A stretch of 64,000 nt of DNA, from contig CACKRG010000001.1 of NCBI GenBank assembly GCA_902602515.1, forward strand, positions 124,001 to 188,000, read 5' to 3'. Below the pieces are notes generated by a model. That model was not told the DNA's origin, searched no databases, and saw only the letters and a program-made list of their open reading frames with translations. This document shows, one piece after another, positions 12,570-21,582 of the stretch (the first letter of the stretch is position 1; each line of letters opens with the position of its first letter). This stretch comes from an uncultured Alphaproteobacteria bacterium. Lineage in GTDB: Bacteria > Pseudomonadota > Alphaproteobacteria > HIMB59 > GCA-002718135. Position numbers and translations under genes: made by a program.

Positions 12570-13538
12570 TTACATTTTTTTTGAAAATACCAAAGAATTT
12601 GTTGTTTTTTTAACTAACATACTCTTTAAATTAAACACTTTGAAGTTAGCTTGTTTAATTTCTTCGATTAATAATTGAATCTTATTCGATCTTATAAAAT
12701 TATTATTTTCGAATAATGTATTATAAATTTTTTTTATTATTTTTTCCTGAAATAAATTATCTAATTCAACGAAACTTTTAAATTTGATTTTAATATTTTG
12801 TTTGCTTGTAAAAAAAATATTTTTAATTAACAACTCAGATAGCATGATATTAAAAAATTTTGAATTTTCTTTTATTTCTCTAAATTCTTTTTTAATTTCA
12901 TTATTTATATTCGTACTTGTTTCATTTAAAAATTTTCTAATTTTGGGTCTTGTATAATTTAAATTAAGATTTGAGGGATCATTTAAATAAGGAATTTTAT
13001 TTTGATAATTAAAATTTAAAATATCTTTTTTTGAAAAATCTAATAATGGTCGAATAATACATGTTTTTTCTCTGACAGAGAAATCGCTCATTGATTGTAA
13101 TCCATCGAAATCACTACCAGCAACTTTGCGACTTAGGAATGTTTCAATGTTATCATCTTTATGATGGCCTAAAAATAAATGAAGAATATTATTATTGTTA
13201 CAATAGCTAAGTAACAAATTATATCTATTTTCTCTTGCTTCATTCATATTTCTTTTTTTTATTTTTTTCATATTAACAGACAAAATTTTAGATTTAATTT
13301 TATGTGTTTTTAATAGTATAGAAACTCTTAATGCTTCTTCAGTAGATTCTTTTCTAAGGTTATGATTGACTATTAGTGCAATTAAGTTACCTCTCACAGT
13401 TTTATTCCACTCTTTAATTAAAAATAATAATCCCATACTATCTGGGCCACCTGAAACACCGACTGCAACAACTGGTTTATTTTCGAATGTATATTTTTTG
13501 TTTAAAAGTATATTAAAGTTTACTTTGTTTAACTTCAT
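12570..13538 (-). CDS. tilS: tRNA(Ile)-lysidine synthase
   Basis: Modifies cytidine 34 of the AUA-reading isoleucine tRNA to lysidine using ATP. The 322-residue protein has the PP-loop [12 protein letters not shown] (29-40), the VNHNLRKES motif (about 58-66), and [28 protein letters not shown] (about 120-147; key residues HHKDDN and GSDFDGL). The C-terminal domains are short and Lys/Asn-rich compared with E. coli TilS. It overlaps the end of cpoB by 4 nt in the conserved tol-cpoB-tilS-ftsH order. Confidence 0.93.
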   Translation of the reverse strand: MKLNKVNFNILLNKKYTFENKPVVAVGVSGGPDSMGLLFLIKEWNKTVRGNLIALIVNHNLRKESTEEALRVSILLKTHKIKSKILSVNMKKIKKRNMNEARENRYNLLLSYCNNNNILHLFLGHHKDDNIETFLSRKVAGSDFDGLQSMSDFSVREKTCIIRPLLDFSKKDILNFNYQNKIPYLNDPSNLNLNYTRPKIRKFLNETSTNINNEIKKEFREIKENSKFFNIMLSELLIKNIFFTSKQNIKIKFKSFVELDNLFQEKIIKKIYNTLFENNNFIRSNKIQLLIEEIKQANFKVFNLKSMLVKKTTNSLVFSKKM

Positions 13539-14425
13539 TCATTATTTTCTAAACAACCATATTCTTGTAATTGTTTTTTTGCATTTTTAATAAATTTATT
13601 TTTAGGAAAATCAAAAAGTAATTTTTGTAAAGTTTTACACGACTCATCTATTTTATTAACCTCATAAAGAGAATAAGATAATTTATATAACATATCGGGA
13701 GCTTTAATACTTTGAGGAAATTTTTGGTAACCTTCTGCAAACACTAAAGCTGAGTCTCTAAATTTTTTTTCTAAGATATATAATTCACCTAACCAATAAT
13801 ATGCTGATCCAGAAAGCTGATTTTCGGGAAAATTTTTAATAAAATCTTCAAATTGTAACTTTGCCTCATTCCAGTTTTTACCTCTTATATTATCAAATGC
13901 AGATTGAAATTGATCTTCTGGTGATAAATTTACCATTTCCGATTCTTCGTTAATCTTTTCCTCAATTAAATTATCATCTAAGACTTGATTTTCAGATGTT
14001 ATTTTAAGAGATCCTAAAGTATTTTCATTATTAGATTGATTTTCATTAATTATATTTTCATTATTAATAGTATTTGAAGTACTTCTTGTTTCAAGTAAAC
14101 TTGTTTCTATGTTCTTAATGATATTTTCAAAGTTAGAAATTTGAAGAGTTAAATCTTCTATTTGAAAATAAATATCCTCTAAACTACCTGTAAGATTTTT
14201 TACATCTTTCTCAATATCATAGATACGCATATCAATTGCTGATAAATTAGTAACTAAGTCACTGTTATTAGAATTTGTTACATCTGTTTTTGAAAATACA
14301 GCTTGAGATAAATCTGATACTTCTCTTTGTAGTCTTTCTATTTGTTGTTGTATTGTTAATAAGTTCTCATTTGAAAAAACATTTGATGAAAACAAAATAA
14401 GTAGAATTGAAATATATTTAAACAT
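13535..14425 (-). CDS. cpoB: Cell division coordinator CpoB (YbgF)
   Basis: Periplasmic protein that links peptidoglycan synthesis and outer-membrane constriction through TolA. The 296-residue protein has a signal peptide (residues 1-18, ending NVFS-NEN), an N-terminal coiled coil (about 20-110), a low-complexity Asn/Glu linker (about 115-160), and a C-terminal tetratricopeptide domain (about 170-290) with AYYWLGELYILEKKFRDSALVF. It is the last gene of the tol-pal cluster and is separated from pal by an 80-nt gap that holds a GC-rich hairpin. Confidence 0.92.
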   Translation of the reverse strand: MFKYISILLILFSSNVFSNENLLTIQQQIERLQREVSDLSQAVFSKTDVTNSNNSDLVTNLSAIDMRIYDIEKDVKNLTGSLEDIYFQIEDLTLQISNFENIIKNIETSLLETRSTSNTINNENIINENQSNNENTLGSLKITSENQVLDDNLIEEKINEESEMVNLSPEDQFQSAFDNIRGKNWNEAKLQFEDFIKNFPENQLSGSAYYWLGELYILEKKFRDSALVFAEGYQKFPQSIKAPDMLYKLSYSLYEVNKIDESCKTLQKLLFDFPKNKFIKNAKKQLQEYGCLENNE

Positions 14426-14463
14426 TTAAATTTTACATTATTTTTAAATTTAGATACAAATAA

Positions 14464-14485
14464 GGCGCTATAAAGATATAGCGCC
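14464..14485 (-). terminator. Hairpin between pal and cpoB
   Basis: GGCGCTATA (14464-14472) and TATAGCGCC (14477-14485) form a perfect 9-bp stem with a 4-nt loop, 21 nt after the pal stop on the minus strand. The run after the stem (TTATTTGTATC) is T-rich but not a clean T-tract. It could be a partial terminator or mRNA-stabilising hairpin that gives pal more transcript than cpoB. Confidence 0.55.
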
Positions 14486-14505
14486 AAAGTATTAAGGAAT
14501 AAATA

Positions 14506-15018
14506 TTAGTTAACTATAGTTACTGATCTTCTATTTTGCGCCCACGCTCCATCATTTGATCCAACTACAGCTGGTCTTTCTTTACCATAACTAATTGTTG
14601 AAACGCGATCAGGATTTATACCTAAACCTATAAGATAATTCTTTACTGCTTGTGCCCTTTTTTCACCTAGAGCTAAGTTATATTCTCTTGTCCCTCTTTC
14701 ATCACAGTGACCTTCTATAGTAACAGAAACATTACTATTTTGTTTAAGCCAAGCCACCTGATCCTGAAGCAGTTCAAGTGCATCTGAATCTAAGTCGGAA
14801 CTATCGTATCCAAAAAATACTCTATCACCAACATTTACAATTAGATCCTCTTGAGAACCTGAAACTATACCACTACCAGTTGTTTCTGTAATATTGCCAT
14901 CTGAACTATCTGTGCTTGATGATCCAGATCCACTTGCATCTGCAGCATCTTTTGGTTTAGTTGCACATGCTGCAACAAATAACATTAATAATATCGATAC
15001 TAAAAACTTGTAAAACAT
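14506..15018 (-). CDS. pal: Peptidoglycan-associated lipoprotein Pal
   Basis: Outer-membrane lipoprotein that binds peptidoglycan and TolB. The 170-residue protein has a lipoprotein signal with lipobox VAAC (Cys18), a Ser/Gly/Asp-rich linker (about 25-58), and an OmpA-like domain with VFFGYDSSDL, VTIEGHCDERGTREYNLALGEKRA (key residues GHCDERGT...YN) and a final NRRSVTIV. A 102-nt gap separates it from tolB upstream, the largest within the tol cluster, so pal may have its own promoter there. Confidence 0.97.
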   Translation of the reverse strand: MFYKFLVSILLMLFVAACATKPKDAADASGSGSSSTDSSDGNITETTGSGIVSGSQEDLIVNVGDRVFFGYDSSDLDSDALELLQDQVAWLKQNSNVSVTIEGHCDERGTREYNLALGEKRAQAVKNYLIGLGINPDRVSTISYGKERPAVVGSNDGAWAQNRRSVTIVN

Positions 15019-15120
15019 ATAAAACTCGCTCCCTTAATACTTTGCTAGCTATATTTAATTATTTTAAGTTTTTTAACATTTTTTTGAACATTTCATATAT
15101 TTTTTTGAAATTATAGTGGA

Positions 15121-16437
15121 TTAATGCATTAATGGGGACCAAGCTGGATCTGATCCACCTAGAGGTGTAATTACTTTTCTTTCATTATATCCAGTTAAAT
15201 CAATAGAATATAAGCTGGATTCTCCCCCAGAACCATCTTCTGCTGTTCTTTCTTCCTTGAAATACATTAAAAACCTTCCATTTGGCGCCCAAGTTGGGCC
15301 TTCTACGTGAAATGATTTCGCTATCATTCTTTCATTTGATCCATCTTTTTCCATAACTCCTATATAAAACTGGCCACCCTGTTGCTTTGTAAAAGCTATC
15401 ATATCGCCTCTTGGAGACCAAACCGGAGTATAATAACTTCCAGCTTCTCGACTAATTCTTTTTACATTTTTACCTTTAATATCTGTAACATACAAATGCC
15501 TTCTGCCACTTCTATCAGAATTAAAAACAATATTTTTTCCATTTGGTGAAAAACTTGCTGATACGTCAATTGCTGAATTGTTGGTTATTCTTGAAGATAT
15601 TCTTGTTTTGAGATCAAGAACATATATTTCAGAATTACCTATATCAGGATCAGTGTATGACATAACTATTTTGTCACCATCAGGGGAAAAGCGTGGAGCA
15701 AAAGTCATTCCTGGAAATTCTCCAACGATTTCTTGCTTACCTGTTTCTATATCAAAAATATATACTCTAGGACTATTTCGACTAACATAAGACATGTAAG
15801 TAATCTTTTGTGAATTTGGAGAAAATCTAGGAGTTAATACTAAATACGATCCATCTGTAAGAAATCTATGGTTTGCTTGATCCTGATCCATAATCGCTAA
15901 TCTTTTTTGTTTATTTTCTTTTGGACCTGTCTCAGCCACATAAACAATTCTAGTATCAAAATATCCTCCTTCACCTGTAATATTTTTGAATACTGAATCA
16001 GAAATAATGTGAGCAACTCTTCTCCAATTTTTTTCATTTGTTTCGTACTTTCTTCCTACTAGTTGTTTTTGCTGAAATACATCGTAAAGTCTAAACTCAA
16101 CTGATATTTTACCATTTGAGCCGGAAATTTTTCCTGCTACTAAATGTTGAGCTTTTATTACTTTCCAATCTTCAAATCGCGGTTGTTCAGAAAGAGATTT
16201 GTTGTTCTGGATAAATGCTTTTTGATTTAATGGAACAAATAAACCAGATCTTTCAAGGTTATCAGAAATAACGTTAGAAATATTTTTACCTATTTGCTCA
16301 AAATTTGAATTAAAAGAATATAAATTTGTAACTGCGATTGGTGTTGGTTTTATGCTTCCCTGAGTTAAAGTAACCTCAAGAGCATTAGATGAGAGAGAAA
16401 ATATAACTGAAAAAATAAGTAACAAAAATTTAGTCAT
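15121..16437 (-). CDS. tolB: Tol-Pal system beta-propeller protein TolB
   Basis: Periplasmic protein that connects TolA in the inner membrane to Pal. The start is set at the ATG 16437-16435, because it gives a signal peptide (MTKFLLLIFSVIFSLSSNA) and overlaps the tolA stop as TGATG; an upstream in-frame ATG at 16488 would place 17 residues ahead of the signal. The mature part has the N-terminal alpha/beta domain and WD40-like beta-propeller repeats with recurring RFSPDGDKIVMS, SFSPNGKNIVFNSDRSG and WSPRGDMIAF patterns. The length is 438 residues. Confidence 0.96.
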   Translation of the reverse strand: MTKFLLLIFSVIFSLSSNALEVTLTQGSIKPTPIAVTNLYSFNSNFEQIGKNISNVISDNLERSGLFVPLNQKAFIQNNKSLSEQPRFEDWKVIKAQHLVAGKISGSNGKISVEFRLYDVFQQKQLVGRKYETNEKNWRRVAHIISDSVFKNITGEGGYFDTRIVYVAETGPKENKQKRLAIMDQDQANHRFLTDGSYLVLTPRFSPNSQKITYMSYVSRNSPRVYIFDIETGKQEIVGEFPGMTFAPRFSPDGDKIVMSYTDPDIGNSEIYVLDLKTRISSRITNNSAIDVSASFSPNGKNIVFNSDRSGRRHLYVTDIKGKNVKRISREAGSYYTPVWSPRGDMIAFTKQQGGQFYIGVMEKDGSNERMIAKSFHVEGPTWAPNGRFLMYFKEERTAEDGSGGESSLYSIDLTGYNERKVITPLGGSDPAWSPLMH

Positions 16438-17495
16438 CAATATCCTTTCATAATACTGTAATCGAATGTAATTGTAAGATTTTTCCAAAGATTATATTTA
16501 TTTTTTGGAAGTTTTAGTGGTGTACATTCTGGATTTAAAAGAGTTCTCATAGCACTATCAGTAATTGGTCCATAAAAAGGATTACTTTTAGATATATTTG
16601 TGTCAACAATACGAACAGAATTTTCAAAAACCTTCATATTTTGTTGTACTTTTGCAGAAATGGTTACTTTGTCACCAATATTTATTACTGCTCCTGCAGG
16701 TGCATTCCAACAAGATGATAATTGTTGACGCAAAAGATCAATTTCTGAGATGGATAAAATCTTGTTTTCATTTTGTTCATCTTGTAAATTTTGCTTAGTA
16801 TCTTTGATATCTGTGTCTTCATTATTTAGATTATTAGATTTTTCATTCCTCAAATCCTTTAACATCGATGCTATGCTAAAATCTTCCTCAGGTTTTGATT
16901 TCGGTTTTGCTGAAACTTCATTCTTAACAACTTTTGACTCTATTTTATCTTTTGGCTTAATATCTAAATCTGATTTTTCATTTGTCAATTCTCTTTTCTT
17001 TAGCTCAGGTTTTAGTTTTGGCTTAATGTCATCTGTCTTAATTGTTTCAATTTTTGTTTTTGGTGTAATATTATTCTTTTGCTGTATTTTATCAATTTTC
17101 TTTTCTTCAATTAATGGTGTATTTTTTTGCTCTACATTAACATCAGGTTTATTATCTTCAATAATTGGTTGAATATTTTGAGAAACTTCAAATTGCTTTT
17201 GAACTTCAGTATTATTTGAAGAATTAAATTTTATTTTCTTTTGCTTGTTACCACTTATATCTTTGTCAGTTTTTTCAGATTTTTCTATATTTGTTGTTTC
17301 AGACACATTTAAAATTTCAATTGGAATTATGTTTGGAACATAAATATCTTTTGATGGAAAAAAATTGGGTAAACCTATAGTAGATAATAATATTATTAAA
17401 TGTAATAATACTGAAAATAATATTCCTGAATTTTGAGGACTTAGTTTGTCAAATAACTCATTAAATCTCAAAGAATTATAATTAATTCTTTCCAT
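16437..17495 (-). CDS. tolA: Energy transducer TolA
   Basis: Inner-membrane protein that spans the periplasm and transmits proton-motive force from TolQR to TolB-Pal. The 352-residue protein has one membrane segment (about 22-45, GILFSVLLHLIILLSTIGLP), a long Lys/Glu/Ile-rich low-complexity region (about 60-240) that would form the extended domain II, and a C-terminal domain from about 250 with LRQQLSSCWNAPAG, typical of alphaproteobacterial TolA. It starts 3 nt after tolR and overlaps tolB by 1 nt. The repeats are lysine-rich rather than alanine-rich, as expected from the AT bias. Confidence 0.93.
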   Translation of the reverse strand: MERINYNSLRFNELFDKLSPQNSGILFSVLLHLIILLSTIGLPNFFPSKDIYVPNIIPIEILNVSETTNIEKSEKTDKDISGNKQKKIKFNSSNNTEVQKQFEVSQNIQPIIEDNKPDVNVEQKNTPLIEEKKIDKIQQKNNITPKTKIETIKTDDIKPKLKPELKKRELTNEKSDLDIKPKDKIESKVVKNEVSAKPKSKPEEDFSIASMLKDLRNEKSNNLNNEDTDIKDTKQNLQDEQNENKILSISEIDLLRQQLSSCWNAPAGAVINIGDKVTISAKVQQNMKVFENSVRIVDTNISKSNPFYGPITDSAMRTLLNPECTPLKLPKNKYNLWKNLTITFDYSIMKGY

Positions 17496-17498
17496 TAA

Positions 17499-17924
17499 TT
17501 ATTTTAAGTTCTGTGTAATTAATGCTACTTTAATGTATCCTGCAGAATTAATTATGGACATTATCTCCATCACTCGTCCATATGCCACAACCCTATCCCC
17601 TCTTATATATATTCTCGCCTCTGTATTTTGTTCTGTAATAGCATTAATTCTCGGAATTAAATTTTCAACTTCAACCAACGACTCACCAATATAAACATCT
17701 CCTTCAAGATTTACAGTGATTTCAATTGGATCTTTTTGATCTGTCAATGCAGTTGCTTTTACTTTAGGAAGATCAACTGGTATTCCTACTGTTAAAAGAG
17801 GCGCTGTCACCATAAACACAATTAATAAGACAAGCATAACATCAACAAAAGGGGTAACGTTTATTTCGCTCATTCGAGTGTATCTTCTTCGCCTATTTTT
17901 TGTTGAATTATTTAAATTAATCAA
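17499..17924 (-). CDS. tolR: Biopolymer transport protein TolR
   Basis: Inner-membrane component of the TolQR proton-driven motor. The 141-residue protein has a short basic N-terminus, the conserved MSEINVTPFVDVMLVLLIVFMV motif with the proton-carrying Asp (about residues 18-39; key segment VTPFVDVMLVLLI), and a periplasmic ExbD/TolR domain with IYIRGDRVVAYGRVMEIM. It starts 1 nt after the tolQ stop, so translation is likely coupled. Confidence 0.97.
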   Translation of the reverse strand: MINLNNSTKNRRRRYTRMSEINVTPFVDVMLVLLIVFMVTAPLLTVGIPVDLPKVKATALTDQKDPIEITVNLEGDVYIGESLVEVENLIPRINAITEQNTEARIYIRGDRVVAYGRVMEIMSIINSAGYIKVALITQNLK

Positions 17925-17925
17925 T

Positions 17926-18636
17926 TTATTTGTTCTCTAGTTGTCTAAAAAATATAGTTGTAAATTCATCCATAAATGTTTCTAAAGATATAAAATATTT
18001 TGAAATATCATTTGATATTTTATTGTAGGCAACAACTGCTGGTATAGCTACAAATAAACCTAATGCTGTAGCAAACAAAGCCTCTGCAATACCTGGTGCG
18101 ACAACTGCTAAATTTGTATTTTGGGCAATTGCAATTGACTTAAAGCTATTCATTATTCCCCAGACTGTTCCAAATAAACCAATAAAAGGTGCAGTTGAAC
18201 CGGCTGTAGCTAAAAAAGTTAGATTCTTCTCGATAGTTTCACTTTCTTTATTAAATATAACTACCATTGATCGATGCATTCTATCTTTTAATGAATTTAA
18301 ATCCGAAGAATGATCAAATTGATTTTTACTTTTCTTCCACTCTAATATAGCAGCGCAAAATACTTTAGACTTTGGATCTGTTTTATTAAAATTTAATGTC
18401 TCATAAAGATCTTCAAACGAATTTCCAGACCAGAATATATCTTCAAATTCTTTTTCAAGTTTTTTTAATTGCCTCATTCTTAAAATCTTTGAGACAATTA
18501 CATTCCAAGAATATATTGAGGCTAATATTAATATTACAATTACTGACTTAACAACAAAATCAGCTTGCATAAAAAGACCAAACATTGAAAAGTCCGGTGC
18601 TTCACTTATAACTTCAATATTTTTAATTTCACTCAT
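17926..18636 (-). CDS. tolQ: Proton channel subunit TolQ
   Basis: Multi-pass inner-membrane protein of the MotA/TolQ/ExbB family that forms the stator with TolR. The 236-residue protein has three membrane segments: about 26-46, 140-162 and 173-198. The conserved block FLATAGSTAPFIGLFGTVWGIM (key segment PFIGLFGTVWGIM) and APGIAEALFATALGLFVAIPA are visible. It begins inside the end of the nuclease-like gene by 4 nt. The ybgC thioesterase gene common upstream of tolQ is missing. Confidence 0.97.
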   Translation of the reverse strand: MSEIKNIEVISEAPDFSMFGLFMQADFVVKSVIVILILASIYSWNVIVSKILRMRQLKKLEKEFEDIFWSGNSFEDLYETLNFNKTDPKSKVFCAAILEWKKSKNQFDHSSDLNSLKDRMHRSMVVIFNKESETIEKNLTFLATAGSTAPFIGLFGTVWGIMNSFKSIAIAQNTNLAVVAPGIAEALFATALGLFVAIPAVVAYNKISNDISKYFISLETFMDEFTTIFFRQLENK

Positions 18637-18971
18637 AAATTACTTTTTTTTATTTTTTCATTAACTTGTTCAGGAAGATTTTTTAAAACACTTTCAGCAT
18701 CACTACTGTGAACCATTATCCAAAAGCCCGGTCTGTTCTTTTCACATAATGCTATGACTGGTGTTTTTGACTCCTCTTTTGCAAGTTTTGCAGTATCATC
18801 CCACAATGTTACGACTGTATGTTTAGCTCTTAATTTACATTCAATAAACAAATCGTCATGAATAACATCAGCTCTTGTTACTTTGCCATTGCCTCCACTT
18901 AAAGGCGTTCTCTTACCATTAAAATAGGTTGCAACATCTCTTTCTCTTTTTTTCCAAGCTTTATCAGGCAT
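18633..18971 (-). CDS. Small PDDEXK-type nuclease, Hjc-like (candidate Holliday junction resolvase)
   Basis: A 112-residue protein with the active-site layout of the PD-(D/E)XK Hjc/Hjr nucleases: Glu10 in KKRERDVA, Ser25 in PLSGGN, Asp35 in TRADV, and Glu44-x-Lys46 in LFIECKLR. The rest of the fold can be followed as VVTLWDDTAKLAKEESKTPVIAL and GFWIMVHSSD, that is helix-strand-strand. It lies between yebC and tolQ, where ruvC, ruvA, ruvB and ybgC commonly sit in alphaproteobacteria, and overlaps tolQ by 4 nt. Junction-resolving activity is inferred from motifs and position; a different DNA endonuclease role is possible. Confidence 0.65.
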   Translation of the reverse strand: MPDKAWKKRERDVATYFNGKRTPLSGGNGKVTRADVIHDDLFIECKLRAKHTVVTLWDDTAKLAKEESKTPVIALCEKNRPGFWIMVHSSDAESVLKNLPEQVNEKIKKSNL

Positions 18972-18984
18972 TATTATCTTTTCA

Positions 18985-19734
18985 TTAAGATGTTAAGGAT
19001 GACATTACGTCTTCGTCAACTTCAAAATTTGAAGAAACTCCCTGAACATCATCATTATCCTCTAATATTTCTAATAATTTAAATAATTTAATAGCACTTT
19101 CTCTTTCGATATTGATTGAATTTTTACTTTTCCATATCAAATTTGAATAATTTGTCTGACCAAATGTTTTATTAATTTTATCATTTAATTGGTGGAGTTG
19201 ATTTTGTTCACAAAAAATCATGTATTGATCATCTAATACTTCATAGTCATCTGTTTTATTTTCAACAAGAAACTCAAATAAATCTTCTTCATTTACTAGA
19301 CTCTTCTCAAGTGAAATATTTCCTAATCTTTCAAAACTAAAACTCACACTTCCTGTTTCACCTAAATTACCTCCATATTTACTAAAAGTTGATCTAATTT
19401 CAGCAGCTGTTCGATTCTTATTATTAGTTAGAGCTTCAACAATTATAGCAACTCCATCAGGACCATATCCTTCATATCTTACTTCCTCATAATTGCTATC
19501 TGGATCATTCCCTTGTCCTTTTTTAATTGCTCTTTCAATATTATCTTTAGGCATGTTTAAGCCTTTTGCTGAAGTGATTGCCGATCTAAGTCTAATATTA
19601 CTTTCTGGATCATCTCCTCCAGTTTTAACGGCAACTGAAATTTCCCTACCTAAGCGAGAAAATTCTTTAGCGCGTTTTTTATCTTGAGCACCTTTACGAT
19701 GCATAATATTTTTAAATTTTGAATGACCAGCCAT
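18985..19734 (-). CDS. yebC: YebC/PmpR family protein
   Basis: Member of the YebC/TACO1 family, described as DNA-binding regulators and more recently as helpers of translation through difficult peptide stretches. The 249-residue protein starts with [20 protein letters not shown] (core AGHSKFKNI), followed by the conserved [13 protein letters not shown] and [24 protein letters not shown]-like segment (here LTNNKNRTA). It lies 13 nt upstream of the nuclease-like gene. yebC usually neighbours ruvC, which supports the idea that the small nuclease occupies that slot. Confidence 0.95.
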   Translation of the reverse strand: [249 protein letters not shown]

Positions 19735-19814
19735 TTATACAGTCTCTATAATTATTTTATTCGGTGTTAGTAAAGATTAATCATTACCTTAAAAATGTGT
19801 CCAATATATGTAAA

Positions 19815-20606
19815 TTAGGTTTCTTTAATAGTTGTAATATGTTTTGCCAATCCAGTCTGGTCATCAGTTTCAATTAAAGCTCCACAAATTGTTATTTTGC
19901 CTTTAGCAGGAGTAAATCTTCCATCCGCTCTGAAACCTTTTGTAAAACCATGTATAGGGTTTGTAATGTCCATGCCTATAACAGAGTTATAATCTCCTGT
20001 CATTCCCACATCTGTCTGATAAGCTGTGCCTTTAGGCAAAATAGTATTGTCAGATGTGGGAATGTGTGTATGAGTTCCTAATACAGCCGATACATACCCA
20101 TCGACAAAATGGCCAAAAGCATTTTTTTCAGAAGTTGCTTCACCGTGAACATCTATAAGTATTGCATCACAAGTAGAGCCAAGTTTTTCTGAAGTCAAAA
20201 AACTTTTAATTGAACTAAAAGGATCATCAAGAGACATATTCATAAATAACCTAAGCATAACTTGTATGATGACTATTTTTTTTCCATTTATTAATTCAAT
20301 TTTAAAAAAACCTTTTCCTGGCACACCTTGTGGATAATTAATTGCCCTAATAATTTTAGGACATTCTTCTATGTAATTTAACATTTCTCTTTGATCCCAT
20401 GCATGATTACCAAGAGTAATTGCATCAAGTCCTGAAGAGAGTAAATCACTAGCATCTTTTTTAGATATACCATAACCACCAGTTGCATTTTCAGCATTAG
20501 CAACTAATACATCATAATCATATTTTGTTTTTAAATTAGCAATACTCTCTTTAACTTTTTCTCTTGCAGATTTGCCTACAATATCACCAATAAAAAGAAT
20601 TTTCAT
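19815..20606 (-). CDS. ymdB: YmdB-family metallophosphoesterase (TIGR00282)
   Basis: A calcineurin-like phosphoesterase of 263 residues. The N-terminal FIGDIVGKSARE (4-15) carries the first metal aspartate; NAENATGGYGIS, TLGNHAWDQREM (key GNHAWD) and the C-terminal VLGTHTHIPTSD supply the other metal ligands. YmdB of Bacillus acts on 2',3'-cyclic nucleotides and affects development; the role in gram-negative bacteria is less clear. It overlaps the 5-formyl-THF cyclo-ligase gene by 4 nt, a pairing common in alphaproteobacteria. Confidence 0.9.
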   Translation of the reverse strand: MKILFIGDIVGKSAREKVKESIANLKTKYDYDVLVANAENATGGYGISKKDASDLLSSGLDAITLGNHAWDQREMLNYIEECPKIIRAINYPQGVPGKGFFKIELINGKKIVIIQVMLRLFMNMSLDDPFSSIKSFLTSEKLGSTCDAILIDVHGEATSEKNAFGHFVDGYVSAVLGTHTHIPTSDNTILPKGTAYQTDVGMTGDYNSVIGMDITNPIHGFTKGFRADGRFTPAKGKITICGALIETDDQTGLAKHITTIKET

Positions 20607-21187
20607 ATAAAAGAGTAAATTTTTTTTTCGGTAATAACATAATCAAGTTTAATATCAAATTTATCTTTGGGAAGTTCAGATACTTTTTGGCCGTCAAATG
20701 CGTATCCTACTGAAATATATTTATTATTATTTTTTTTTAAATATTTAAAAGTTCTATCATAATAGCCCCCTCCATATCCAAGCCTAAAACCACATGTATC
20801 AAAAGCCAAACAAGGTACAAAAAGAAGTTCTGGAATAATTATTGGATTTTTTATTGGTGGCTCTTTAATATTCATAAAACCTTCAACAAGATTTGTCTCA
20901 TCAGTAAATTTTCTAAATATGAGATGTTGATCTTTTTTCAAAACAACTGGAAAACAAAGCGTTTTATTTTTTTTTAAAATATAATTGTTTAATTGAGTAG
21001 TATTTATTTCTGTCTTTATTGAGATAAAGCTAGATATAAAATTTATATTATTTGAATTAACTATTTGAAATAATTTTTCAAACAACGCCTCATCAAATAT
21101 TTCGTAGGTAGATGAAAATAACTTTTTTCTTTCATTAAAAAAAAATTTTCTTAATTTATTTTTTTTTTCTAATAATTCAGATTTCAT
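20603..21187 (-). CDS. 5-formyltetrahydrofolate cyclo-ligase
   Basis: Returns 5-formyl-THF to the active pool as 5,10-methenyl-THF using ATP. The 194-residue protein is recognised by LFVPCLAFDTCGFRLGYGGGYYDRTF (about 135-160; key segment GFRLGYGGGYYDR) and an N-terminal Lys/Arg-rich helix with LRKFFFNERK. It fits the folate-heavy content of the 34-52 kb region. It overlaps zapA by 4 nt upstream and ymdB by 4 nt downstream. A 6S RNA gene often lies near this gene in proteobacteria, but there is no room for one here. Confidence 0.93.
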   Translation of the reverse strand: MKSELLEKKNKLRKFFFNERKKLFSSTYEIFDEALFEKLFQIVNSNNINFISSFISIKTEINTTQLNNYILKKNKTLCFPVVLKKDQHLIFRKFTDETNLVEGFMNIKEPPIKNPIIIPELLFVPCLAFDTCGFRLGYGGGYYDRTFKYLKKNNNKYISVGYAFDGQKVSELPKDKFDIKLDYVITEKKIYSFI

Positions 21188-21582
21188 AATTTTTTAATTA
21201 AATCAATAATTAAATTTATTTGATTTTGAATTATATCTAATTCTTTATTTATTTGCTGATTTTCTTTTTCAATAAATTGTTTTTGTTCAGTTAGTTTGTT
21301 TATTTTATCATTTAAGTTAACAGTATTAAAATTTGCATTATTTAATTTACTTTCTATTTCAGCATTCTTGGCATTTTGTTTCTTGAATTCTAATATTTCA
21401 GCTTGAAGTTTGATAGCCAAGAATGATAACAATTTGGTATCACTAATTTTACCATTATGTTGATCATAATCTTTTAATTTTGAATTTATTTCTTTAATTG
21501 CTTTCTCTAATTTATCTTTTTCATCTATTTCGTAATTTACATTTATCTCTCTATTTAAAATTAATGCTTTATAAACTGGCAT
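21184..21582 (-). CDS. zapA: Cell division protein ZapA
   Basis: Binds and bundles FtsZ filaments at the division site. The 132-residue protein has the N-terminal ZapA-type strand region (NREINVNYEIDEKDKLEKAIKEINSKL) followed by a long helical coiled coil (about 60-130). The family is identified by this pattern and by the neighbouring 5-formyl-THF cyclo-ligase gene, an arrangement shared by many proteobacteria. It overlaps the preceding small coiled-coil gene by 1 nt. Confidence 0.8.
   Translation of the reverse strand: MPVYKALILNREINVNYEIDEKDKLEKAIKEINSKLKDYDQHNGKISDTKLLSFLAIKLQAEILEFKKQNAKNAEIESKLNNANFNTVNLNDKINKLTEQKQFIEKENQQINKELDIIQNQINLIIDLIKKL

Noticed and set aside
16598-17172. Plus-strand frames inside tolA
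   Set aside because: They read the reverse of the Lys/Glu-rich repeats of TolA, giving Ser/Phe/Leu-rich products without motifs. TolA itself is in the expected tol order.
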